Source of the DNA: Glomus cerebriforme
Taxonomy: Eukaryota; Glomeromycota; Glomeromycetes; Glomerales; Glomeraceae
Reading direction: 5' to 3'
DNA: 11,455 nt
NCBI GenBank assembly: GCA_003550305.1
Contig: QKYT01000217.1
Coordinates: 7,208 to 18,662, forward strand
Shown: piece by piece, positions 1 through 7,103 of the stretch
Layout of the letters: each line of letters begins with the position of its first letter
Position numbering within the stretch: the stretch's first letter is position 1
Made by a program: the position numbers and the translations under genes
Notes under the pieces: generated by a model
What the model was told of the DNA's origin: nothing
Databases searched by the model: none
The model's input: the letters and a program-made list of their open reading frames with translations, nothing else

Positions 1-482
1 ATCAACTTTTTCAACAGAGTTGACTAAATGTTTGCACAAAAAAAAATGGCTTTTAATATATGCAGGACATGAACATATCCATTTAGCTAGATCTGTTAAA
101 TATTTGTCATTCATTTGTGCAGTTTTTTTTTCATGCTACTTCCATTCTTTTTTAAAATCTTTTATTATATGATGACCAATTTCATGTTCATTATTGATAC
201 ATTGTCTTCTAAAATAGCATCATAAAAAGATGATAATTCAATATTAAAAGTTAGATGTAACTCTTCATTTAAATTCATTGACATTTTCTAATGAAAATAA
301 AGAGTTGTATACAGTTTCAGTAATATCCAAATATCTAATTATATCAGACTGTAACTTAGTTTTTTTTGAACGAGTAGTCTTAATTTTATCTCGACAATGT
401 AAGCACTTTTTAGAGCAATACCTGAAACTCTTCATAATTTTGAAGAACATGACATCCTTTACAAATTTTATTTTGTTGACAT
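1..482 (-). pseudogene. Broken SWIM zinc-finger protein gene (N-terminal CxxC pairs, SWIM at left edge), incomplete at 3' end
   Basis: Read on the minus strand, an ATG at 482-480 starts MSTK. After a frame change comes ICKGCHVLQNYEEFQ, then after another KCLHCRDKIKT, so two CxxC pairs form a zinc-ribbon-like head. Next is DIIRYLDITETVYNSLFSL, then after a further shift NEELHLTFNIELSSF. A long frame follows from GHHIIKDFKKEWK to the window edge. That frame holds one stop (TAG at 138-136, between EWK and HEKK). It also contains CSCPAYIKSHFFLCKH, which fits the SWIM pattern C-x-C-xn-C-x-H (first Cys codons at 75-73 and 69-67, Cys-x-His near 36-28). SWIM fingers bind DNA or protein and occur in Mutator-like transposases and in expanded fungal families. 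I cannot tell which this is, because no DDE core lies inside the window. At least three frame breaks and one stop make it a pseudogene. Confidence 0.7.
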
Positions 483-847
483 AATTAAATATAAAGGTTT
501 ATTTGTTAAGATATTGATTGATAACAAGAAAAAAAAATTAAAAACATTATGCCACGTATCAACGTATCATACATTTAATGGATGATCAAATTAAAAGTAC
601 CAAAAGTTGCTATCTAAAATCATGTGTTACCTGGCAGATCAAAACTGGCTACCATTTTTTGGTGGTAATGCTAGGGTGGTTTTTGTCATATAAACATGTC
701 ACATGTTATATAATTTACATGACAATTAGCTATGTAACATGATTATAGATCATTTGCTATTTGTCATATTATAACTAATTAAAATTAACCAAGTGATTAA
801 ATTTTGAAAAAAATGCCAATGCCACACAATTTTTGAAACTTTTTTAG
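483..847. other. AT-rich spacer with no gene seen
   Basis: This spacer lies between the start of the minus-strand SWIM pseudogene and the plus-strand hAT pseudogene, so it is a divergent intergenic region. All frames are broken by frequent stops. The only structure I can support is the imperfect inverted repeat at 621-705, followed by several ACATG/CATGT motifs (about 694-740). It may once have held both promoters, but no clear TATA or start element can be assigned. Confidence 0.5.
621..705. repeat. Imperfect 85-bp inverted repeat (MITE-like or cruciform)
   Basis: The ends are CATGTG (621-626) and CACATG (700-705). Inside, GATCAAAAC...CTACCA on the left is matched in inverted order by TGGTAATGCTAG...GTTTTTGTC on the right, around a central T6 (655-660). 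Pairing is interrupted by small gaps. The arrangement suggests a short foldback element or a remnant of terminal inverted repeats. No flanking duplication was recognised. Confidence 0.45.
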
Positions 848-1599
848 TTTAGTTTCTAATTCAAATAACAAAATCCAATGCAAAAATAGTATGCATTTTT
901 GTAGTTCAAAATATGGAAGGGTTCAAGCAGCAGCATTAATATTTGGGTATTATACAACTAATAAAGCTAATTTATATCATAACCATTTAGCAAATTATAC
1001 CCATTTTAAAAATGCATATACTAGTAAAGAAGTAGAAGAAATCTTATTCATGTTAGTATCAGAAGATAAATGAAAGTTAAATGAGTTAAGTACATAATAA
1101 TACTAATATAATTTCATAATAATAATATATGTAATTATAAAACGCTATTCTAACTTTTTTTTTATAATAAAGATATTGATAATGACAATATTCCTCCTCC
1201 TTCTAAATATCATAAATATTTTAATTCAACTATATCTAATATGGCATCACAATCAACTTTAACTAATTGGTATAATAGACCTTTCTCTCAAAAAGATATA
1301 CCTACATTTGAATTATTAATGATTATAATGTGTGTTTCAAATGGCCTTTCATTTTCTTTCATGGAAAATGAAGAAATTTAAGAATTATTCAACTTTATTG
1401 CTCCTGGATTTAAGCTTCCAAGTCATAAAAAACTTGGTGACAAACTCTTATTAAAACATCAGAAAATCTTCAAGAAAATATACTTAAAATAGCACAATCA
1501 GATGAAAATGGATTAAATGCCACTTTTGATAAATGGACAAATATAAAGCAGAAAAATATTTGGGAAGTTGTATTGATTACTTCAAAAGGGGATGTCTAA
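848..1599 (+). pseudogene. Truncated BED-type hAT transposase pseudogene
   Basis: The first exon-like part (848-1089) reads KIQC, then FCSSKYGR and LYHNHLANY, like a degenerate BED zinc finger (Cys pair then His). It continues to KEVEEILFMLVSEDK and a stop at 1071-1073. An intron (1090-1172) keeps frame into NIDNDNIPPPSKYHKYF, MASQSTLTNWYNRPFSQKD and LFNFIAPGFKLPSHKKLG. A frame change near 1450 leads to TSENLQENILKIAQSDE and NATFDKWTNIKQKNIW. The Asp of TFDKWTN (codon 1528-1530) fits the first acidic catalytic residue of hAT DDE transposases. An internal TAA interrupts NEEI-ELFNF at about 1379-1381. The frame ends after SKGDV at 1597-1599, so the second Asp, the Glu and the dimerisation region are missing. 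Family: hAT. State: dead and 3'-truncated. No terminal inverted repeats or 8-bp duplications were found. Confidence 0.7.
1090..1172 (+). other. Probable spliceosomal intron in the hAT pseudogene (83 nt)
   Basis: The donor is GTACAT at 1090, a CTAAC branch-site-like motif lies at 1150-1154 before a T run, and the acceptor AG is at 1171-1172. Removing it joins the BED-like part to the NIDNDNIPPP part in one frame, which is the main support. Length and AT content match the other intron candidates in the window. Confidence 0.55.
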
Positions 1600-1936
1600 A
1601 ACCATGTTTGATTACATGATTTGAAATAACTTAAATGTTAACTAGGAAGGTATCATATTGAAGTTAAGAAATTACTACCACTACCACCTAATTTTTATAA
1701 TAAGTAAATATTTTTTTATTTTTTTTTTTAGTTAATGTTAGTTATTATAATTTATTTTTAAAAATATTTTTTTTTTTTATTTTTTAATTCTTATATATTA
1801 TGTAAAGTTATATTTATGGGATCAATTTCAGATCAGGCTGCAGATTTCGGTAATAAGTATTTGAATTTTTTTCCGTCTTTTTGATTATTATTTTTTTTAA
1901 GCATTAATTGATTATTAATAAATTATTCATTTTTTT
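1600..1936 (+). other. Low-complexity spacer with a short exon-like relic
   Basis: After the hAT frame ends, 1648-1704 reads RYHIEVKKLLPLPPNFYNK and is followed at once by a GTAAAT donor-like motif, so it may be a stray exon of another gene. I do not recognise the protein. The rest is T-rich DNA. From about 1830 there are weak matches to the tandem repeat that follows, for example the block around GGTAATAAGTAT at 1849-1860. Confidence 0.3.
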
Positions 1937-2452
1937 GAGTTAAGTCAGGATTCTTAGACAATATGCATACTATGGCAAATCGGAAGAAGTCTTTTTTTTC
2001 TCTTTCTTTCATCGGTAGGTATAGGATTTTTCTTTTTCTTTTTTTTCCTTTTTTTTCCTTAGCAATAATTGATTAATTAATTATCTTTCTTTTTTTAAAT
2101 CTCTTTTTTTACATTTTTTAGGTTCAGTCAGGATGTATGGATGATATTGAAGTTGTCTGAATGGACATACTTGCAATTAATTGGCAAGTATCAATTTTTT
2201 TCCTCCTTTTTTCTTTTTTTTTTCTTTAATGATAATCAATTATCACTAATCAATTATTTATTTCTTTTTTTTTCATTTTTTAGGTTCAGTCAGGGATTTA
2301 TGGATGATCTGAATTCATTAGTTTGACATACTTGCAGTAAATTGGCAAGTATCAGATTTTTCTATTTCTATTTCTTTTTTCTTTCTTAACAATATTTGAT
2401 TACTAACTAATCAAGTATTTTTCTTTTTTTTCATAATTTAGATTCAGTTAAA
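1937..2452 (+). repeat. Degenerate ~160-bp tandem repeat with exon-intron-like units
   Basis: Each unit has a core starting TTAGGTTCAGTCAGG, running through TATGGATGAT and GACATACTTGCA to TTGGCAAGTATCA. A T/C-rich tract, an ATTGATTAATTA-like block and another T-rich tract follow. Cores begin near 1937 (diverged), 2119, 2281 and 2439 (truncated), so spacing is about 182, 162 and 158 bp. TTTTTTAG before the core resembles a 3' splice site, and GGCAA|GTATCA at its end resembles a 5' splice site. That gives exon-like cores of 66 bp (2122-2187) and 65 bp (2284-2348) separated by a 96-bp intron-like spacer. One frame of the cores suggests FSQGFMDD and WTYLQLIGKY, but stops occur, so coding is unproven. 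Confidence 0.7.
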
Positions 2453-2479
2453 ACCCTTTTTTTTGTCTTTTAAATTTGA

Positions 2480-2640
2480 TCTAAAATATATGGATAATTC
2501 CAAAGTAATCTTGGATTATCTGGATAGATCCATTAGGTTATCTGGATGATGTAATATCTGTCCTTCAGATATCCTTTATTAAATGGATCCAATGGATTCA
2601 GATAATGAATGACAGATTATTCATGGATTGCAACACTACC
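2480..2640. repeat. TGGAT/ATCCA-rich low-complexity repeat
   Basis: Short variants of TGGAT and their complements recur: TGGATAATTCC, TGGATTATCTGGATAGATCC, TTATCTGGATGATG, AATGGATCCAATGGATTC and CATGGATTGCAAC. The motif appears in both orientations, so the stretch can fold on itself. No reading frame is supported. It resembles degenerate interspersed GGAT-type repeats; the family is not identified. Confidence 0.5.
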
Positions 2641-2980
2641 CAATTGGAATGGACCAGTTCGTTATCTTGTGGCAAATGCAGGTGGTGAATTTATTTTATT
2701 TATATTTTTTATTGTTTTACTTTATTTTTTATATAATACATTTTATACTAAATAAATAAAATTAAAATTTATTAAAAAATAATAGGGTCACCTGGCAGCG
2801 ACGCAGTCGCCACACCTACAACTTCTCTAGTTTTAATTTTAAAATCAAACACATGATTTTCATTTTTCAAAAGCATGTGATTGATGACAAAAACGGATAA
2901 GAGGTTGCATGATTTTGAAAGTTACATTGAATACTGTAAACTGATACAAAAATTTGTTGGCATAAATAAAGAATTTTATA
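2641..2980. other. Spacer before kinase copy 1 with a GC-rich patch
   Basis: Mostly AT-rich DNA. The exception is 2785-2815, which stands out as GC-rich and contains the small palindrome GCGAC-GCA-GTCGC (2797-2809). GTCACCTGGCAG at 2787-2798 nearly repeats GTTACCTGGCAG at 626-637, hinting at a shared interspersed element. No gene is supported, although one frame (TWQRRSRHTYNFSS) is open for a short distance. Confidence 0.4.
2850..2879. repeat. Short hairpin, CACATGATTTT / AAAAGCATGTG
   Basis: The arms at 2850-2860 and 2869-2879 pair at 10 of 11 positions around an 8-nt loop. It lies in the upstream region of kinase copy 1, about 130 bp before the ATG. Function is unknown; it may be part of a degraded foldback element. 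Confidence 0.5.
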
Positions 2981-3010
2981 TGTCAAATATCCTAACTTTG
3001 TAATATTATG
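2981..3010 (+). promoter_or_regulatory. Conserved 5' flank of kinase copy 1, up to and including ATG
   Basis: TGTCAAATATCC through TTTGTAATATTATG is matched at 29 of 30 positions by 10184-10213 upstream of kinase copy 2. Further upstream the two loci are unrelated. This shows the duplication included the immediate leader and fixes the ancestral ATG at 3008. It may be a 5' leader or core-promoter segment, but conservation here can simply reflect shared descent. Confidence 0.5.
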
Positions 3011-3015
3011 GATTC

Positions 3016-3038
3016 GTAAAAAACTTTTTTCATTTTAG
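3016..3038 (+). other. Intron-like 23-nt GT..AG segment just after the start codon
   Basis: GTAAAAAACTTTTTTCATTTTAG follows ATGGATTC. In the unspliced frame TCG TAA would stop after three codons, whereas removing the 23 nt gives MDSKYQNKQKYLSDD in frame. It has a good donor, a T-rich tract and an acceptor, but is shorter than normal fungal introns. It is probably an intron shrunk by deletion and no longer spliceable. Copy 2 lacks this segment. Confidence 0.4.
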
Positions 3039-3105
3039 TAAATACCAAAATAAGCAAAAATATCTCAGTGACGATGTATTTAAACAAATAACAAAAATTA
3101 TTAAT

Positions 3106-3115
3106 TGATATGATA
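3106..3115 (+). repeat. 5-bp tandem duplication TGATA x2 in kinase copy 1
   Basis: Copy 2 has ATTGATAAATT where copy 1 has ATTGATATGATAAATT, so one unit was added in copy 1. Just upstream (after about 3090) copy 1 also lacks 32 bp present in copy 2 (AAAGATTTTAATTG through ACTGAAGG). The net effect is loss of the segment encoding KDFNCYNLTEG and a frame disturbance. Confidence 0.7.
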
Positions 3116-3393
3116 AATTAATATTAGATGAAGAATTAAAAGAAAATTATAAAAAATATGGTTTATGTAGACAATGCAAATAACCTACTGAATATTATTG
3201 GTGTAATGTATGTAATACAAAACATTTTCAACAAAATTTCAAAAATTGGACTAGTGGTAATGATTATATTGACAAATTTATTCAAGATACTCAGCTTTCA
3301 GCAACTAGTTATAATAAAGTATTAGAATGGATACCTTATGATAGATTTTATGATATTGAATATATTGCAAAGGTGGGTTTGACAAAGTGTATA

Positions 3394-3411
3394 AAGCAAA
3401 TTAAGCAAATT
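3394..3411 (+). repeat. 9-bp tandem duplication AAGCAAATT x2 in kinase copy 1
   Basis: The perfect repeat lies directly after the glycine loop. Read with the loop frame (GGFDKVYKAN), the second unit adds TAA and three codons; with one unit the frame runs on to NWFDGEILNWDNKNQNWK. It is a simple in-frame insertion that introduces a stop. Confidence 0.7.
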
Positions 3412-3541
3412 GGTTTGATGGAGAAATACTTAATTGGGATAATAAAAATCAAAATTGGAAATGATATGAATCCAATCAGTTTGTAGCACTGAAAAGTTTA
3501 AATAATTCAAAAAAAATATTACATTAGAATTTATCGATGAG

Positions 3542-3620
3542 GTATAATTAATTTACCATTTAATGAAATTTTGAAATATTATTTTTACTAATGTATTTTT
3601 TATTAAATATTATATTTTAG
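3542..3620 (+). other. Intron in kinase copy 1 (79 nt)
   Basis: GTATAA donor after EFIDE, ACTAAT branch-like motif about 35 nt before the end, ATATTTTAG acceptor, then ISLHHKIYIGDD. It lies at the same place as the 10723-10795 intron relic in copy 2, after the equivalent EFLNE, so it is ancestral to both. Confidence 0.8.
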
Positions 3621-3903
3621 ATTTCATTACATCATAAAATTTATATTGGAGATGATTATTCTTCTATTATTAGACTTTATGGAATAACTCAAGATCCAGA
3701 CACAAAAAATTATATGATAGTTTTGGATTATGCAGAAAATGGAAGTTTACAAAATTATTTAAATAAAAGTTATAATGAATTAAATTAGATAAATAAGATT
3801 TTTGATTTATATTATATTGCGTATGGGCTTAATGAAATTCATGAGAATAATTTAATTCATTGAGATTTACATATTGGAAATATACTTCATACAGGTTCTA
3901 CAC

Positions 3904-3919
3904 GTATAACTGTATAACT
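3904..3919 (+). repeat. 8-bp tandem duplication GTATAACT x2 in kinase copy 1
   Basis: With one unit the frame reads STRITDMRLCKLADYN. The second unit shifts it and puts TAA and TGA stops before the activation segment. The exact 8-bp repeat sits immediately before the DFG-equivalent DMR. Confidence 0.75.
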
Positions 3920-4288
3920 GATATGAGATTATGCAAACTAGCAGATTATAATGCATTAGAAAATACAAAAAAAAGTGTTTATGGTGTTTTCCCCTGAAAT
4001 TTTAGGAGAACAAAATTATACCAAAGCTGCTGATATTTATAGTTTTGGCATAATTATGTATGAAACAATTTCTGGATTACCTCCTTACCATGATGTAAGC
4101 CATGATAATAATTTCACATTAAAAATCTGCCAAGGACTTAGACCAACGTTTAATATTAAAGTATCCCAATTGATTTACATTTAATTAAACGTTGTTTAGA
4201 TACAAATCCATTAAATCATCCATCAGCAAGTAAAGTCAAAAATATTTTATATCAATGGTGGGATGAACTTTATGGTAGAAGGAACATT

Positions 4289-4361
4289 AGTTTGTAATTT
4301 ATTATTGATTTCATCTGCTTCTTTAATTTGTTTGAATATTTCTGCTTTTTTCTTATTTTTA
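4289..4361 (-). other. Inverted segment inside the kinase copy 1 tail
   Basis: On the plus strand the kinase frame stops soon after WWDELYGRRNI (TAA at 4295-4297) and resumes with SYETHSEAIYTSR at 4362. Between these, the minus strand reads DKNKKKAEIFKQIKEADEI then NNKLQT. That is the charged helical linker (EIxKQIKEADEIN-like) that, from family knowledge, belongs in this position on the plus strand. The simplest reading is a local inversion of about 73 bp, with a small length change because 73 is not a multiple of three. Confidence 0.6.
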
Positions 4362-4696
4362 TCATATGAAACACATTCAGAAGCTATTTATACAAGTAGA
4401 TTACTTAATTTTAATAATCTTCCTGAATTAAAAAATTCAGATGATTATTATAAACAATATGATAATATTATAAACACGGAATTCTCAGGTAATTAAATTT
4501 TATTTTGTTTGAAAAATATTAAAAAGTCTAATAAATTTTATTTTATTTGATAAAAACTCAACAAATTGATATTTCTCAATTGAAAATTAACTTTACTAAT
4601 GTTAAATTAAATTTTGTTTATGCTGATATAATTATTGTTAATTTTATAATTCTATTTTTTTTTTTAGATCAAAACAATGAATCTAAAAGAATTTAG

Positions 4697-5229
4697 TTTT
4701 AATTTATATTTTTTTTTAAAATTTTTTCCAAAATTATAATTATTTCATATGAAATTCGGAAGTATAATTTAAAAATAAAATTTATTTATTTTTATTAAAC
4801 TTTTTTTTTTTAAAAAAAAAAATCATTAAAGAATAATATTTTTATGATATATCTAACTTCCAGTTCACAAATTTTCTGTTTTTCGTTAAAAGAATAAATA
4901 TTTGGTTTATTCATTTTACTTTCCTAAGTGTTGTAATTGATTTTACTTCTATATTTCAGTTTTCAAATATACCTCTACTAACTATAATTTTCTTCAAATT
5001 GTTAGTAATAAGTGCGCCATAAGAAAATTTACTCCTGTCACTTGATGTACAAAGAAATTTTGTAAATAAAATTTTAAATTTGTACAAGAAGTACAAATAA
5101 AATATCATTTACCACACTTTTCATACTTCCATAATGTTTACTTATATTGTCAAAGAAAAATATTTCTGAATTCATTTATTCAATAGAAGAAACTATTTTT
5201 TTCGGGTGCTGTCCAAAATCCCAAAACTC
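4697..5229. other. AT-rich intergenic spacer, no gene seen
   Basis: It follows the last exon of kinase copy 1 and probably includes its 3' flank. Homopolymer tracts dominate, including a perfect T11A11 palindrome at 4801-4822. An inverted repeat TGTACAAA (5046-5053) / TTTGTACA (5079-5086) encloses AAATTTT and AAAATTTT sub-arms and could form a hairpin. No frame with recognisable protein was found on either strand. Confidence 0.5.
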
Positions 5230-5369
5230 AAAATCCCGAAATTGGCCCGCATTAAAGCTTTAATACCGCCCGGAATTAAGTTTCGGGATTTTTTTCAGAA
5301 GTTTAATAAATCACAAATTATAATTTTGGGCAGTATTAAAGCTTAATGCGGGGAAATTTTTTGGGATTT
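5230..5369. mobile_element. Foldback (MITE-like) element with ~48-bp inverted arms
   Basis: The left arm (5230-5277) reads AAAATCCCGAAATTGG, then CCCGCATTAAAGCTTTAATA, then CCGCCCGGAATT. The reverse complement of the right arm (5322-5369) reads AAATCCCAAAAAATTTC, then CCCGCATTAAAGCTTAATAC, then TGCCCAAAATT. The arms match with few gaps. A nested pair AAAATCCCGAAA / TTTCGGGATTTT (5230-5241, 5281-5292) and the perfect palindrome ATTAAAGCTTTAAT (5251-5264) add further fold options. It is noncoding, GC-richer than its surroundings and palindromic, which fits a non-autonomous DNA element. The partner transposase is unknown and no target duplication was recognised. Confidence 0.65.
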
Positions 5370-6623
5370 CATACCATACCCATTTTTTCACTAAATTCAA
5401 ATCTCATAAAATATGACTCTAACAATATTCAAAAAAATTATTACAAGAATTAAATATATTTCTTTTAAATATGGATATTATAAAAGATTATGTGGATGAA
5501 TTAAATGAATTTATCAATAATTTTATCCGGATCATCTGTCGGATCATAGTCATTGGAAATGTTACTTTTTATAATAATATTAATCCAACCACTTTATTTT
5601 ATAATTAATTGTCGAATTTCCAACATACTACGTTTACATAAATTACAAAATTTATTGGTCTATCAATATCAATTTCTATAATTACTCTTTTTATATTACA
5701 CACAAAACCACCTTAAAGGATGAGTTTTCTTCGAGATTGAAGTTGAAGAAAAGAGAAAATATTAATTTATTTCAAATATTATAATGTTCATTCCGATTTT
5801 CATATTGAAGTTTTGTTAAAAGAAAATTTTAATATAAACCTTTTTTACAATATGTAATCTTTGTTAGTTTGTTATTAGTTGGGATTTATATTTTTTTACG
5901 AATTATAAGTTTTATACCCTAAAGTTATATTACAAAATAAAATTGTGCATTAATTAACATGTTTTTTTATAATATAAGTTGAATATAAGCAATTTTTCAT
6001 TTTATTAATTTAATTATTTGTAAAAATTTGAATTTTATAAAATGTCATGATAATGAAAAGAACTTCTGGAAAGGAAATCTTCCACCTGTTTATCTTAATT
6101 TATTTACGAAATTAAATCCAATTTTTTTTAAAAATGATATAATTTATAATAACATCTATTATCAAATGGTAAATTTTTATTTTTTTTTGTAAAAAAAAGT
6201 CATGCGACCTACTTGATCAATTTACTATTTATTATCCTGCGCCATAATAGTTTTCTTAGGGTTGATAAAGTTGACCTGGTTAGCCATTAAGTATCCTCCC
6301 AACTAATATATCAATATTAAATTTTTTGCCATTTATTTATTAACAGTTAATTTAAACACAAAAATAAAAATTCTATATAATGGCACATGACATTCGTGGC
6401 AGTGTAAATTAAATTTGTAACGGTATACCAGAAAAGGTATCTCTTTGGCTTATGCGTATTATATTATGTTGCACTAATTAAATTACAGGTTAATCTGTGC
6501 ACTGCCATAAACTTAGAAAAAAATAGATTCTATTTTACATCATTACATTTTATGTAATCTTTCTTTTTCTTCCTTTATAGATGTATTATATTTTATTTAT
6601 CAAAAAATAATCTACTTTTTTTT
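5370..6623. other. Long AT-rich intergenic region, no gene recognised
   Basis: All frames are short. A minus-strand patch at about 5525-5660 has codons reading TNKFCNLCKRSMLEIRQLII, then a stop, then SNDYDPTDDPDKIIDKF. It could be a gene relic, but it is too short to name. An 8-bp inverted pair TGGCAGTG (6397-6404) / CACTGCCA (6500-6507) spans about 110 bp. I checked it for a tRNA fold and saw none. Confidence 0.45.
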
Positions 6624-6717
6624 GTTTATTTATGATTTATCATCTATATTGATTTTTATAAATTTTTTCTGTTTATTCATGATTTATCATCTAAATTGTT
6701 TTTTATAATTTTTATTT
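6624..6717 (+). repeat. 47-bp tandem duplication (two diverged copies)
   Basis: GTTTATTTATGATTTATCAT and on from 6624 is repeated from 6671 as GTTTATTCATGATTTATCAT and on. Both continue CTA(T/A)ATTG, a T run and TTTATAA. The copies differ at a handful of positions. It is simple AT-rich DNA with no associated gene. Confidence 0.7.
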
Positions 6718-7086
6718 TTTATTTTTTTTTTAGTTATACTATAATTTTGTGATAGTTAAAACATGGCTTTGAAAGATGAGGCTGATTTATATTATGCAAA
6801 GAGATTTTATTAACTACTATTTTTAATAAATAAAGCTTATGGAAATTTTCTTCTTTTCTTTTCACAAAAAAAAAAGTATATTTTCCTGAACTGAAAAAAA
6901 TTTTCAATACTTTAAACGTAATAGAAAACAAAAACGCTTTAATCTAACTATTTTGTACATTTTTTTATTGATCCAATTCCATCAACACATGATCATCACC
7001 AATTTGTAAACTCCGAAAATGTCAATTATTATTATTGTTAAGACCACAATAACAGACAGGATTGCCAAAGAAATGTAAAATTTTTT
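6718..7086. other. Intergenic spacer before the retrocopy
   Basis: ATGGCTTTGAAAGATGAGGC at 6763 opens a plus-strand stretch MALKDEADLYYAKRFY that stops after 16 codons; it could be a relic exon but nothing follows it. The minus-strand frame across 6734-6931 is homopolymer-driven. The minus strand near 7020-7070 reads FGNPVCYCGLNNNN, too short to assign. Confidence 0.35.
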
Positions 7087-7103
7087 AAAAAAAAAAATAA
7101 AAA

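Larger units (their letters stand above)
3008..4696 (+). pseudogene. Tyrosine-kinase-like protein kinase pseudogene, copy 1
   Basis: The start reads MDS, then after a 23-nt GT..AG segment KYQNKQKYLSDDVF. A Cys pair follows (CRQC, then WCNVCN), then KNWTSGND and LEWIPYDRFYDIEYIAK, and then the kinase domain. Lobe marks: a glycine loop broken by a 1-base loss (3371-3373); FVALKSLNNS with the ATP-binding Lys; IIRLYGITQDP; YMIVLDYAENGSLQNYL; IH-stop-DLHIGNIL, i.e. HRD with Arg replaced by TGA (3861-3863); DMRLC where DFG/DMG is expected; a deletion before SPEILG; TKAADIYSFGIIMYE; RCLDTNPLNHPSA; WWDELYGRRNI. The tail holds an inverted stretch (4289-4361), then THSEAIYTSRLLNFNN, a probable intron after 4488, and a last exon ending TAG at 4694-4696. 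Stops at 3181, 3462 and 3786 and several frameshifts make it dead. The family normally phosphorylates Ser/Thr/Tyr residues in the cytoplasm. Confidence 0.85.

Noticed and set aside
278..484. Plus-strand open frame of 68 codons
   Set aside because: It is antisense to the SWIM pseudogene, whose CxxC and SWIM motifs and long in-frame stretch on the minus strand make that strand the real one.
2040..2110. Possible CRISPR-like or satellite array in the T-rich repeat region
   Set aside because: Units are about 160 bp with diverged cores and no short identical repeats with unique spacers; a eukaryotic tandem repeat fits better.
4263..4496. 77-codon plus-strand frame beginning MNFMVEG, with a hydrophobic run suggesting a membrane segment
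   Set aside because: The hydrophobic part is the inverted linker read on the wrong strand; only the THSEAIYTSR end is genuine kinase tail.
5525..5660. Minus-strand relic reading FCNLCKR and DYDPTDDPDK
   Set aside because: A stop separates the parts, no start or family match is visible, and the length is too short to support a gene.
6390..6510. Possible tRNA or structured RNA bounded by TGGCAGTG/CACTGCCA
   Set aside because: The arms are 8 bp and about 95 nt apart, and I could not place D, anticodon or T arms.
6734..6931. 65-codon minus-strand frame rich in Phe and Lys
   Set aside because: Composition follows the poly(A)/poly(T) tracts; no motif, and no supporting context.
7020..7075. Minus-strand NPVCYCGL, reminiscent of a GRF-type zinc finger start
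   Set aside because: A stop follows within a few codons and the rest of the motif is absent.
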